Positions 45,001-51,800 of a DNA stretch of 60,000 nt are shown piece after piece. The stretch's first letter is position 1. The number at the start of each line of letters is the position of its first letter. The notes below the pieces were generated by a model. It was not told the DNA's origin. It was given only the letters and a program-made list of their open reading frames with translations, and made no database searches. A program made the translations under genes and the position numbers. Source of the DNA: Liolophura sinensis (lineage: Eukaryota; Mollusca; Polyplacophora; Chitonida; Chitonidae); NCBI RefSeq assembly GCF_032854445.1, contig NC_088303.1, forward strand, positions 21,833,501 through 21,893,500, in the 5' to 3' direction.

Positions 45001-46969
45001 GCTTTCTCTCCAGTCAAACGCACATGTAGGAAGGTATTCCAGCAACCTGGGGATGGCTGTGGGTTTGTCACGGGCTTTGCCCGGCTTCCTCCCACAATAA
45101 TGCTGGCTGCTGTTGTATGAGTGAAATATTTTTGAGTTCGAGAATCACTCCAATCAAATAAATAAATAAATACTTTGAAATAACTTTGATCTCACCTGAG
45201 ATCCCTTCCTCATAGGGGATGTTGCAAAATAAATGTTGAGGTAAAACTCTAGTTTCTGCGCTACAGAGTCATTGTCTCTGACATTTGGGGGTACAAACTC
45301 ATTCCACAGCTCAAAGAATTGTTTTCTTTCCCCAATATGAAAATGATGAAACATGGAATTCTGAAAATGAAAATAATAAAATCTTTCAGGAAGCATCATT
45401 TTTATACCAGGTGCAAATCACAAACCTTTGGCAAGTTACTGATATATCTTTCAACCAATGACACACAAACTTCAACAATCTATGGGTGGAAAGCAAACAT
45501 ATTAGACTGTACATACAGTCACCTACATGTGTGCCGCAAGAACATCGAGAGGTTGTGGATCTAAGATATTCCCTGTCCTAGGCCAGGGTTGAAAAAGCAC
45601 ATTGTGTGTTAGCTGCTTGGGGGTAGTACATTTTGGCCCTACCATAACAAGGTTAAGTCCACCATTCCCTTAGCAAAATGATAACAAGATTTCAAAATAT
45701 TTTCATAATTTAACTTTTTAACTGTAAAGATTTTATTTCAAGGAAAATGTTTTTTTTTTCTTTTTCTTTTAACCCTAATAGATAATACACAACACCAGTA
45801 AAGATTCCATATTTGAGGAACTATAAAAGGAAATTGGAGATAAGAGATAGCCCATACTACCATACTACAAAACATTATGGAGAGGAAATGACACTGAGTT
45901 CAAAACTGCTAGTATGATACCAATAGTCACAAGACACAGGATAATTTATGAAGTGAAGCACCATTCAGGACTCAGCAAAAAAGTGTTATTACTTGAATTT
46001 CCATCAACTTGGCATCTCCCTTGGCCAGTCCTTCTGGACCGACTGACACAGGTTTGCCCTTCTCTTGACATTCTCTCTCAAATGAGTCCAATGTTCTTTC
46101 AAAGCTGCTGAAGTCCAAGTACTAAAACAGAATAAAAGAATACCAAAAAATGCAACAGCACAAGGGAAAATCTGTCAGTATTTACTTTCAGTACATTACT
46201 TCTAAAAATCTCTGTTATCAACTGCAGTAGGGGCACTTTAGTTTCAAAGTCAAAATTGCTTTCACTCATCCAGTTTTTTACTTGGATAATTAATTTGCTT
46301 TAAATAACAGAGCTTTATTAAATGTGTGAAAACCAAGTAGCTACATACATGTACTGCTATGAAGAATCAATGGTGAATGATTAACACTGGAGAAGGTTTA
46401 CAGGAAGAAAGAAACTACATACACATTGAAGTTTTCACTTGGAAAAAGGTAATTGCCTCTTCCATGTATGTCAAAATACTGTTGAACTGAAAACTAGCGA
46501 ACACACATACATTTACTTGTTAACTGCAGAATCAGGTTACTCTCACTCAAGCAATGCAGTTGCAAGTATCACAGAAAGAAACAGTGCCAAATGTGTAGCA
46601 TTTATGGCCCTATCAGGAAAATTTACTGCTGTTCACATGTGCACAAAGCTTGTCTAGTTAAAGCAGTCTAATGGTGGCAAGACTACCATCTGATATGGTA
46701 TAGGCTCAGAAGTGCGATAAAATTTGCCTGATTCAGTTTTTCTGTTTTTGCAATATTGAACACATGCATAACAAGGATAAAGGTGGTCTGCTAAATGTGA
46801 AAATACCAATGGTCTGGTGGATAGGCAACATAATTGCGTCAGAATACGATAATCCATGCGTCAGTACAAATGCATATTTATTTCTAAGTGAAATCTTTAA
46901 AACACTTACCTCTTTCACTATGCCATTGAGTTCCCCCTCAAAAGCTACCACAGACAAGGTTCCAGACAT
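27028..46969 (-). CDS. ARMC9: LisH domain-containing protein ARMC9 orthologue
   Basis: Twenty-four coding exons, joined through GT-AG introns with every phase consistent, give 2,514 nt (837 residues), close to the length of vertebrate ARMC9. ARMC9 acts at the ciliary base, is linked to Joubert syndrome in humans and affects ciliary signalling. Near the N-terminus is the LisH-like segment ([14 protein letters not shown], residues 21-34). Then come the [12 protein letters not shown] and [16 protein letters not shown] blocks, a helical/coiled region (about 202-265), armadillo repeats (about 330-576, including [19 protein letters not shown]), an acidic run (580-607), the very conserved [10 protein letters not shown] and [11 protein letters not shown], and a Ser/Arg/Pro-rich tail. 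The start has A at -3, with an in-frame stop upstream in the 5' UTR. Identification rests on family knowledge of these conserved blocks. Introns 17 and 18 are occupied by unusual arrays. Confidence 0.95.
27421..27686 (-). mobile_element. SINE family A, near full length, in ARMC9 intron 23
   Basis: The + strand reads tail to head: GGTGTTTTACGCCGTACTCA, CGGCGGCCAGCATCATGG, GAACTCACAGCGACGGCATT and CTAACCAACTGATCCACGGA. CATGTACA flanks both ends (27,413-27,420 and 27,687-27,694), a plausible 8-bp target-site duplication. Confidence 0.88.
28943..29091 (-). CDS. ARMC9: ARMC9 coding exon 23
   Basis: The acceptor is TTTGTATTCAG and the donor TCAA|GTAAGAATC. It encodes residues 765-814, including [14 protein letters not shown], which lines up with the short conserved CTPE-type motif near the end of vertebrate ARMC9. 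The rest is a low-complexity Ser/Pro/Arg segment. Confidence 0.88.
29356..29440 (-). CDS. ARMC9: ARMC9 coding exon 22
   Basis: The acceptor is TTATTTCAG and the donor GTGGA|GTGAGT. It encodes a Ser/Gln-rich linker with [12 protein letters not shown]. Phase agrees on both sides. Confidence 0.85.
29896..30092 (-). CDS. ARMC9: ARMC9 coding exon 21
   Basis: The acceptor is TATAATTGTAG and the donor CCCAGA|GTAAGC. It encodes about 65 residues of imperfect RP(A/T)SQ(D/N)-type repeats (for example [20 protein letters not shown]), a disordered basic segment. Lineage-specific, but frame and phases are clean. Confidence 0.85.
30163..30417 (-). mobile_element. SINE family A in ARMC9 intron 20
   Basis: The reversed tail ATTTATTTATTTATTTCATTG, then GATGGCGGCCAGCATTAATG, GGAGGAAACTGGGCAGAGCC and GAACTCACAGCGACCACATT. 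Moderately diverged, with both ends recognisable. Confidence 0.82.
31034..31128 (-). CDS. ARMC9: ARMC9 coding exon 20
   Basis: The acceptor is TATGCTGCAG and the donor CCCAG|GTAACT. It encodes [13 protein letters not shown], matching the vertebrate [13 protein letters not shown] block. Confidence 0.93.
32172..32306 (-). CDS. ARMC9: ARMC9 coding exon 19
   Basis: The acceptor is AAATTTTCAG. It encodes 45 residues with [11 protein letters not shown] and [11 protein letters not shown], the most conserved blocks of the ARMC9 C-terminal half. The donor CGG|GTCAGT is weaker than consensus. Confidence 0.96.
32307..32936 (-). other. ARMC9: ARMC9 intron 18: 24-bp minisatellite abutting the donor
   Basis: The intron is 630 nt, exactly 210 codons. 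Nearly all of it is a 24-bp array (32,379-32,936 on the + strand, unit ATGTGCTGTGAGCTGATACAGGC-like, about 23 copies). The donor GAG|GTCTGT is poor and lies inside the terminal repeat unit. If retained, exon 18 would read on in frame for 203 codons of an octapeptide repeat of the [16 protein letters not shown] type, then stop 18 nt before the acceptor. Confidence 0.9.
32379..32936. repeat. 24-bp minisatellite, about 23 copies
   Basis: Seen directly. The unit length is a multiple of three, and all three minus-strand frames stay open across most of it. Variants alternate GTGAGCTG/GTGGGCTG and ATACAGGCA/ACACAGACA, suggesting turnover by unequal exchange. The whole array lies in ARMC9 intron 18. 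Confidence 0.95.
32937..32989 (-). CDS. ARMC9: ARMC9 coding exon 18 (acidic)
   Basis: The acceptor is TGTGTTTGCAG. It encodes residues 577-594, [14 protein letters not shown], equivalent to the acidic stretch of the vertebrate protein. It continues in exon 19 as EDQDAMEAD, so the join is supported by conservation even though the donor GTCTGT is weak. Confidence 0.92.
33170..33420 (-). mobile_element. SINE family B in ARMC9 intron 17
   Basis: The + strand shows the family body reversed: TGGCAGTCCATTCTGCCAAA, CTCTAACCTCTTAGTGCTGAG and the tRNA-like head AGGCTGACACTCTAACCAAT. The central part is shortened. Confidence 0.7.
33460..34376. repeat. ARMC9: 32-bp minisatellite made of copies of an ARMC9 exon-intron junction
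   Basis: On the minus strand each unit reads (T/G)TCATCATCAAACAGCTCA, then TTTCAGGTGAGTG-like sequence. The first 24 bases match the 3' end of exon 17 (codons for IIKQLNS) and the last 8 match its 5' splice site. About 28 copies lie from 33,460 to the true junction at 34,342, with GTGAGT, GTGAGG or GTGAGTA in most copies. The copies nearest exon 17 are the least diverged. Confidence 0.95.
34342..34432 (-). CDS. ARMC9: ARMC9 coding exon 17
   Basis: The acceptor is TTGTGTAG and the donor TTCAG|GTGAGTG. It encodes residues 547-576: [11 protein letters not shown] and [12 protein letters not shown], both matching vertebrate ARMC9. Its last 24 nt are the parent of the neighbouring minisatellite. 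Reading past the true donor meets TGA at once (34,333-34,331). Confidence 0.95.
34515..34625 (-). mobile_element. SINE family A, tail-only fragment
   Basis: GATTTATTTGATTGGTGTTT, CCAGCATTATGGTGGGAGGA and GCAGAGCCCAGGGCAAATC are present; the tRNA-like head is missing. Confidence 0.75.
34919..34993 (-). CDS. ARMC9: ARMC9 coding exon 16
   Basis: The acceptor is GTTGTAG and the donor AATG|GTAAGT. It encodes 25 residues, [20 protein letters not shown] and onward, nearly identical to the vertebrate block. Confidence 0.95.
35535..35715 (+). repeat. Interspersed repeat R3, copy 1
   Basis: Shares an ordered series of blocks with 53,913-54,095 and 55,211-55,400: TTCTGAAGGCATTATTCTGT, AAATTATACTTTTTGTGAA, CAATGTAGTTTTGCCTCCA and AAAAGGTTACGGAATTAG. 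It is about 180 bp with no coding capacity and no obvious ends. Class unknown. Confidence 0.8.
35810..35886 (-). CDS. ARMC9: ARMC9 coding exon 15
   Basis: The acceptor is TTCCACAG and the donor AGAG|GTAAGG. It encodes 25 full codons including [14 protein letters not shown], part of the armadillo region. Confidence 0.95.
36892..37031 (-). CDS. ARMC9: ARMC9 coding exon 14
   Basis: The acceptor is GTGTTTAAG and the donor AGCAG|GTTTGT. It encodes 46 full codons with [19 protein letters not shown], identical in vertebrate ARMC9 and the strongest single identifier of the gene. Confidence 0.97.
37360..37483 (-). CDS. ARMC9: ARMC9 coding exon 13
   Basis: The acceptor is TTTTCCACAG and the donor CTCAG|GTAGCC. 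It encodes [14 protein letters not shown] and [13 protein letters not shown], aligning with the vertebrate ENVLGALQKFSLRR segment. Confidence 0.95.
38240..38468 (-). mobile_element. SINE family B in ARMC9 intron 12
   Basis: The reversed body shows TATACTGTGTCTTCTTGTGG, AAGCTGCCGCCATTGAAGTA, CACATTATACTGCC and CCTCTTAGTACTGAGCACCA. The head is incomplete. Confidence 0.78.
38596..38686 (-). CDS. ARMC9: ARMC9 coding exon 12
   Basis: The acceptor is CTTTGATTCAG and the donor TTCAG|GTAAGT. It encodes [20 protein letters not shown] and onward, matching vertebrate VLQLLHSKSDVVRQYMARL in position and pattern. Confidence 0.94.
38937..39035 (-). CDS. ARMC9: ARMC9 coding exon 11
   Basis: The acceptor is TGTGTTACAG and the donor CACAGG|GTAACC. 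It encodes [20 protein letters not shown] and onward, equivalent to vertebrate [20 protein letters not shown]. Confidence 0.95.
39637..39754 (-). CDS. ARMC9: ARMC9 coding exon 10
   Basis: The acceptor is TTGTTACAG and the donor GATGG|GTAGGT. It encodes [13 protein letters not shown] and GFILQALRW, matching vertebrate SLDYEKLKKDL and AFLLQALRW. Confidence 0.95.
40141..40530. repeat. Two-copy tandem duplication, about 195 bp
   Basis: ATCAACACAAAACATATGAA starts near 40,141 and again at 40,334. The copies share AAGTTTTGCATTGTTTTCAG, TTTTAATCATCCTCTG and TTAGAAGCTCACTCA with scattered substitutions. It lies in ARMC9 intron 9. Confidence 0.88.
41653..41777 (-). CDS. ARMC9: ARMC9 coding exon 9
   Basis: The acceptor is TTTTCCTATAG and the donor TCACA|GTGAGT. 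It encodes [20 protein letters not shown] then [10 protein letters not shown], matching vertebrate [20 protein letters not shown] and VDFTRPGTAS. Confidence 0.96.
42058..42215 (-). mobile_element. SINE family A, partial
   Basis: Reversed tail TTTATTTATTTGATTGG, then CATTAGGGTGGGAGGAAACA, ATGACCATCCGCAGACTGCC and AGCCAGCATGAGCTG. The head is truncated just beyond. Confidence 0.78.
42256..42330 (-). CDS. ARMC9: ARMC9 coding exon 8
   Basis: The acceptor is GTTGTTGTAG and the donor ACCT|GTAAGT. It encodes [20 protein letters not shown] and five more residues, nearly identical to the vertebrate block. Confidence 0.96.
42914..43005 (-). CDS. ARMC9: ARMC9 coding exon 7
   Basis: The acceptor is CATTGTTTTCAG and the donor TTCAG|GTAAAG. 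It encodes [20 protein letters not shown] then [10 protein letters not shown], matching vertebrate SVTYLKRYNKIQ. It must be entered in phase 1, which exon 5 alone cannot supply. That requirement led to the micro-exon at 43,222-43,240. Confidence 0.95.
43222..43240 (-). CDS. ARMC9: ARMC9 coding exon 6, a 19-nt micro-exon
   Basis: The minus strand reads TTTATCTCAG|AAAGGTGGTGGTGGAGCAG|GTATGT. The 19 nt enter in phase 0 from exon 5 and leave in phase 1, exactly what exon 7 needs, adding KGGGGA plus a split Glu. Without it exon 7 goes to a stop within 12 codons. The position corresponds to the short variable KENGQSNKE-like linker of vertebrate ARMC9. Confidence 0.8.
43911..44003 (-). CDS. ARMC9: ARMC9 coding exon 5
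   Basis: The acceptor is AATGTCTTTAG and the donor TTTAT|GTATCC. It encodes [20 protein letters not shown] then QPRLFELY, aligning with vertebrate LKLKLEKFLALI and PKLLTIY. Confidence 0.92.
44460..44615 (-). CDS. ARMC9: ARMC9 coding exon 4
   Basis: The acceptor is TTGTTGACAG and the donor TTACG|GTAGAT. It encodes [18 protein letters not shown] and HPSYKELF, nearly identical to vertebrate ARMC9. Confidence 0.97.
45035..45171 (+). mobile_element. SINE family A, tail half
   Basis: GGATGGCTGTGGGTTTGTCA, GGCTTCCTCCCACAATAATG, GAGTGAAATATTTTTGAG and the tail CAATCAAATAAATAAATAAA. It lacks the tRNA head and lies 25 bp from ARMC9 exon 3. Confidence 0.8.
45196..45360 (-). CDS. ARMC9: ARMC9 coding exon 3
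   Basis: The acceptor is CATTTTCAG and the donor CTCAG|GTGAGA. It encodes [19 protein letters not shown] and [14 protein letters not shown], matching vertebrate KVFFDLWEEH and [13 protein letters not shown]. Confidence 0.97.
45993..46121 (-). CDS. ARMC9: ARMC9 coding exon 2
   Basis: The acceptor is CTGTTTTAG and the donor TTCAA|GTAATA. It encodes the rest of the LisH-like region: [20 protein letters not shown] then KGKPV. Vertebrate ARMC9 has YLDFAEFEDTL and CKIKGKPL here. Confidence 0.95.
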
Positions 46970-46999
46970 GTTGATAGCTGCCCTGCATTACATCATTCA
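46910..46999 (-). CDS. ARMC9: ARMC9 first coding exon (codons 46910-46969) with 30 nt of 5' UTR
   Basis: The acceptor is TTTGTTTTCAG at 47,000 and the donor AGAG|GTAAGTG. The coding part is [20 protein letters not shown]. The 30-nt leader contains ATG ATG TAA in the same frame, so an in-frame stop precedes the start codon and fixes it. The two-codon upstream frame might dampen translation. Confidence 0.92.
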
Positions 47000-48499
47000 C
47001 TGAAAACAAAAATGGAGAAACAATACATCCAATAATGCTTTAATATACATTATACTGGCAGATTCTAGATCTAGGTCTGCAACCATGCATTATACGTAGT
47101 ACTTTTAGCACGGAATATCCAAAGTTTACAAGAACTTTCTTACTGCCTGGAGGAAACCATAAGGCCACTGGAGAAAAGAACCACCTTTACTCGGTTATAA
47201 GCAGTTTATTTCATTATATGTGGTCTTACAGAAAAGAACTTTCTAAAGAACATTTTATATGTTACTGCCAAACAACCACATAGGGCAGGTCAAAGGACAT
47301 GTATATACATGTGTATACAGTATGCCAATATTGTAAATTCCAACAAAAACATGATGACAGTTTTGATCTATTAAAGACTAGTTACAGGATCAAGATTTCA
47401 ACTTGGATTTTTTATTCCATTCCTAGAAGAGACAAGAAAATTAACATCAACTCAAAAATGTAATCCAAAATACAGAAGCTAACTGGGAAAGTCTGTCAAA
47501 TGCCTCGCAGCAAAACCTTAATGCTCCTTTATTGAGGGATCAAATATTCCTTTCCCAATTCATCATGATGATGTCAAATTATGGACAGTATGACTACAAC
47601 AGAAACTGAACCATTGCAACATTGTAGACAATACATTTTTGACGCAACAATTGCTCAAGGTCCTGCTTCAAACTAGAACTACCGCAGGGGATGCTGCCTC
47701 CCGATTAGTAATATGAGGTTTTTTTTTTTGGTGACATCATTCTGGTGAAAACACTCCCACACAAAAACTGCCTGTTGACAGTCCTGGTGAATGATTCAGT
47801 GAGAAGACACTGAGGAGATCACAAACAACACTCAGTATTAATTTATTTCTTTCATTTGTGTCTATAGATGTGCTCAAGAATTTTTACTCAAAGGACAGGT
47901 TTGTAGGGGGATGAAAATCAGAGTGCGTGAAGTAAACCACTGACCTTTGCCAGGTATATATATCTGACAGATCTTTTGACAGCTGAAGCAACAACAGCAG
48001 ATTTGAACATGCAACTACATTGGTCAAGGGTATGATGGTCCCACTGAGCCAGTGCTTTAAAAATGTGAGACTGTGAGACCCCACAAAAGACAAGATCCAC
48101 ATCAGCGCTTGTAAAACTTTAAAAGTCTGAATGAAAAACAAAAAAAAGAATCCATACACATCACGTGTGGATAAGGTGTGCGCTATTTGGAACCAGTATT
48201 GTTGCATTCGGCCTACTTCACCAGCTCTCATTAGCTAAGAGATCACTCTTTTGGTTTTTCTACAAGAGACACTGTGTGAGAGTTACATGCTGGTTTACAT
48301 GTGAAACAACAACAACACCATAAGTTGTGTTTCTCTCACTTTACTTCCATGAGCTAGCTACTCGTTACAAAAAATCAAGGGAAAGAAGACAAAAGCTGCT
48401 AACCCTTGTAAATTTAAAGGTGTCATCTTGAAATATATGCAAGGATAGGAAAGATTTTCATTTAAACAGATGAACTGTCACATTGCAATTATTTCTTAC

Positions 48500-48545
48500 C
48501 TTCCGCTATTTTCCCTGTTGCCAGTAACATCCGGTAAACAATAGT
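48500..48545 (-). other. ARMC9: ARMC9 non-coding first exon (5' UTR), approximate upstream end
   Basis: A strong donor, GGAAG|GTAAGAAAT, ends an exon at 48,500. It is the only good minus-strand donor seen near the divergent promoter and would splice to the acceptor at 47,000, leaving a 1.5 kb intron. The transcription start is not determinable from sequence; 48,545 is a guess. Confidence 0.5.
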
Positions 48546-48803
48546 TCAGCAGAAAAAATATTGTAATCGATGCTAACCTTAGCGGATTTATTATTGTGCG
48601 CTGTTATAAAATTATTCTGGAATGATTTCTGATTATGTATGTTCTAACAGCAATAGTTTCTTGTTTTAAATGACTAAGACGTGTATTTTATTATACCTTG
48701 ACAAGTGACATATTTATTGAAAAACTGTATCCTGTGCATCATTTTATAAATAAACCGCCAGTGTCAACAACAACATACCGGTACTACACGTGTGTTTGGC
48801 AAA
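48501..48803. promoter_or_regulatory. Divergent promoter between ARMC9 and PPIH
   Basis: The ARMC9 leader exon and the PPIH start codon are only about 300 bp apart, head to head. ETS-like ACATCCGGT (48,527-48,535) overlaps GTTGCCAGTAAC (48,517-48,528). The latter is two RFX-type half sites, GTTGCC and AGTAAC, without the usual 1-3 base spacer. RFX factors drive many ciliary genes, which would suit ARMC9. Protein binding is inference. Confidence 0.5.
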
Positions 48804-48860
48804 ATGGTTTCAAACCCAAATAATCCCGTTGTTTTCTTTGACATAATGATAGGAAATACG
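48804..48860 (+). CDS. PPIH: PPIH exon 1
   Basis: ATG in good context (A at -3, G at +4). It encodes [19 protein letters not shown], with donor ACG|GTAAGT in phase 0. Confidence 0.9.
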
Positions 48861-51800
48861 GTAAGTGTAGCATTTCCTAATTTATGATGAAAGGAGCTAT
48901 TTTTGAAAGCAGGTATTTCTCCCAATCCAGCAGTGTCCAATGGAAATAGAGTAGTACTCAATGCAGAGAGTGCCAATGCCAGCTTTTTTCGAGAACAAAA
49001 CAATGAAATGTAGTATGATCGTGCTTTTAGACCGTTCAACAGACTTCACTGACTACGTTGAATATGAGGACTGCATTTATGAGCAAGGCAGGCAAACTCA
49101 AGCAAACTGATACCTGAAAACCAAAGAGAAATTCAAAGGGAAGAAAAACTACATGCATGTAACATGTCGGCCAGTCCTGGGGCTGGGTCATACATTAGTG
49201 CATTAGATGTTCTGTTTTAAAATTCTGACATCCTTGAGTCGATCCCCGCCTTTAAAAAAACATGGCGAGGATTTCAAACTCCCATCTCTAGATCTCACTC
49301 CCACTAATGACAATCTAACTCACATCCTCTGCTACCGCTTTGGTGTCCCAATTGTTAGAGCGTCTGCCTCAAAGTCAGGAAACCCTGGGATCAAATCTGG
49401 GTCAATCAAACAAAAGACTTGGACTTGCTGCTGGCTCGCGTGGCGCTCAGCACTGAGAGGTTAGAACAAGGAAACATGACTGGCTGGCTCGGTGTCAGTA
49501 TAATGTGACTGGGTGTGGTATCATGTCTGGTATCTTTAGCATGATACTTCAGTGGTGGCAGCGCTTTGGCGGCATGGACGCCATATAAAACACAATATAT
49601 ATACACACACCAAATGACGACGACTCATCATATGACTGGAAAGTTTTTAAGTACGACATTAAACCCCAATCTTACATACATACACATCCTCTGCCGTTTT
49701 CTGTGTAATTTTCCAGTGGAATCTCGAATTCCATCTTCTTAATTTACTATTTTACTATCTAAAGTCTATCCTCTTGATCTGCTATATCCTCAGCAGTAAA
49801 ACTATCGGTTTAAGCTGCATTGTGGTAACATTGACAGCTATAACTTGAGCGGTTTTGAGCACCTCGCCATAGACAGCCATTTTGAAGTGTCAAGGGACCT
49901 ACTTGTGGCATGTTGTGGGATTGAAATGTAACTGAGTTTTGGCATTGAAATCCATCAGAAAACTATTATATTTCCATATTGTGATCTGTAAGCACATTTT
50001 CATTCTTTTTAATTCAACTCAAAGGGGCTTAAAACAGGACTTGCATTTTTAGTGCAGGTAAGTTTGGGTGTGGTCAGCTCAGACCTCATTGAAATCAGTT
50101 CCATTGGTTGGAGTTCAGAAATTTGCGGTAATATTTTCGAGAGATGGGGATGGACCGCAGAGTTTTAAAATAGCGCACTGAGTCAGTCTAGATGGACCAG
50201 TTCATACATGTACTAAACAATGACAGTGACTGCCGAGGGCCAACTTCGATGAGCTGTGGCCATCTGCAAGAGTATGAAAAAAACGACCCTGAGGCTTTGT
50301 TTTCACGTACCTTGACCTTTAATTTCTGCCATTAGACCTATGTCAGTATGTGTATAAATTGATTGTTAGTGTCACACAGATATATTCAAATACATGTATT
50401 TAATATTTCTATGTCAGTCCATTGTATTTATTTATATGACTGTTGCTTAACACCACACTCACTTATATATTGGCGATCATCACTAGGAGATTCAGAAACC
50501 CAAAGTGCCTGGCAAGAACAACTGAATTTAGCAAGTTACTGACACTTTCCCACATGTGACATGCAGATATGTACACCATATTGGTCAAAGACAAGTGGTC
50601 TTCCATGAACATTTATACCAGAATCAGTCATAAACTGCAGACAGGTTGGTTCAAGGTGTATACTTTGATTCGGAATTAATTATTTATTGCCTTACAATTT
50701 TGTTTGTGATAGCTTATCAGGAATCCTTATGGCATGTTATATATTTGATTTACTGGCAGAATGAATATGTTTTTCAATGTCAGAATGGGGTATAAAAATA
50801 AAACTAAAAAAAAAAAAATGTGGATTTTTCCAGCAATTTTTTGTGTTACACACATATTTGTGGCCAGCAGCCTGTGGATGGTCATGGGTTTCCCCTGAGC
50901 TATGCCTGGTTTCCTCCCACCACAATGCTGGCAGCAGTCATACAATGAAATATTCTTGAGTACAGCATAAAACACCAATCAAATGAATAAATAAACAAAC
51001 ATATTCATATGATTGGAAAGCCATGAAAATCACAAAAAATACCTCATTAATGTGGGATAAAATAAAAAGGTTGACTTTTAGTTTTGTTTCTTTTTCCGTT
51101 TTTGACGGTTTTCTTGTTGACTCGCCCGTGAACACACAATAAAATTGGTGTTGCCTAACATAGACTGGCCTTAGTGGTATTCAGTAATTGTGTCTGATAA
51201 TGTCCAGCCTAACATAGCCTTGCCTTAGCAGTATTCAGTAATTGCGTCTGATAATGTCCAGCCTAACATAGACTGGCCTTAGTGATATTCAGTTATTGGG
51301 TCTAATAATGTCCAGCCTGTCCTAGCCATGCCTTAGTGGTATTCAGTAATTGGGTCTGATAATGTCCAGCCTAACATAGACTGGCCTTAGCGATATTAAG
51401 TAATTGGGTCTAATAATGTCCAGCCTGTCCTAGCCTTGCCTTAGTGGTATTCAGTAATTGGGTCTGATAATGTCCAGCCTAACATAGCCTGGCCTTAGTG
51501 GTATTCAGTAATTGGGTCTGATAATGTCCAGCCTAACATAGACTGGCCTTAGCGATATTCAGTTATTGGGTCTAATAATGTCCAGCCTTTCCTAGCCTTG
51601 CCTTAGTGGTATTCAGTAATTGGGTCTGATAATGTCCAGCCTAACATAGACTGGCCTTAGCGATATTCAGTAATTGGGTCTAATAATGTCCAGCCTGTCC
51701 TAGCCTTGCCTTAGTGGTATTCAGTAATTGGGTCTGATAATGTCCAGCCTGTCCTAGCCTTGCCTTAGTGGTATTCAGTAATCGGGTCTGATAATGTCCA

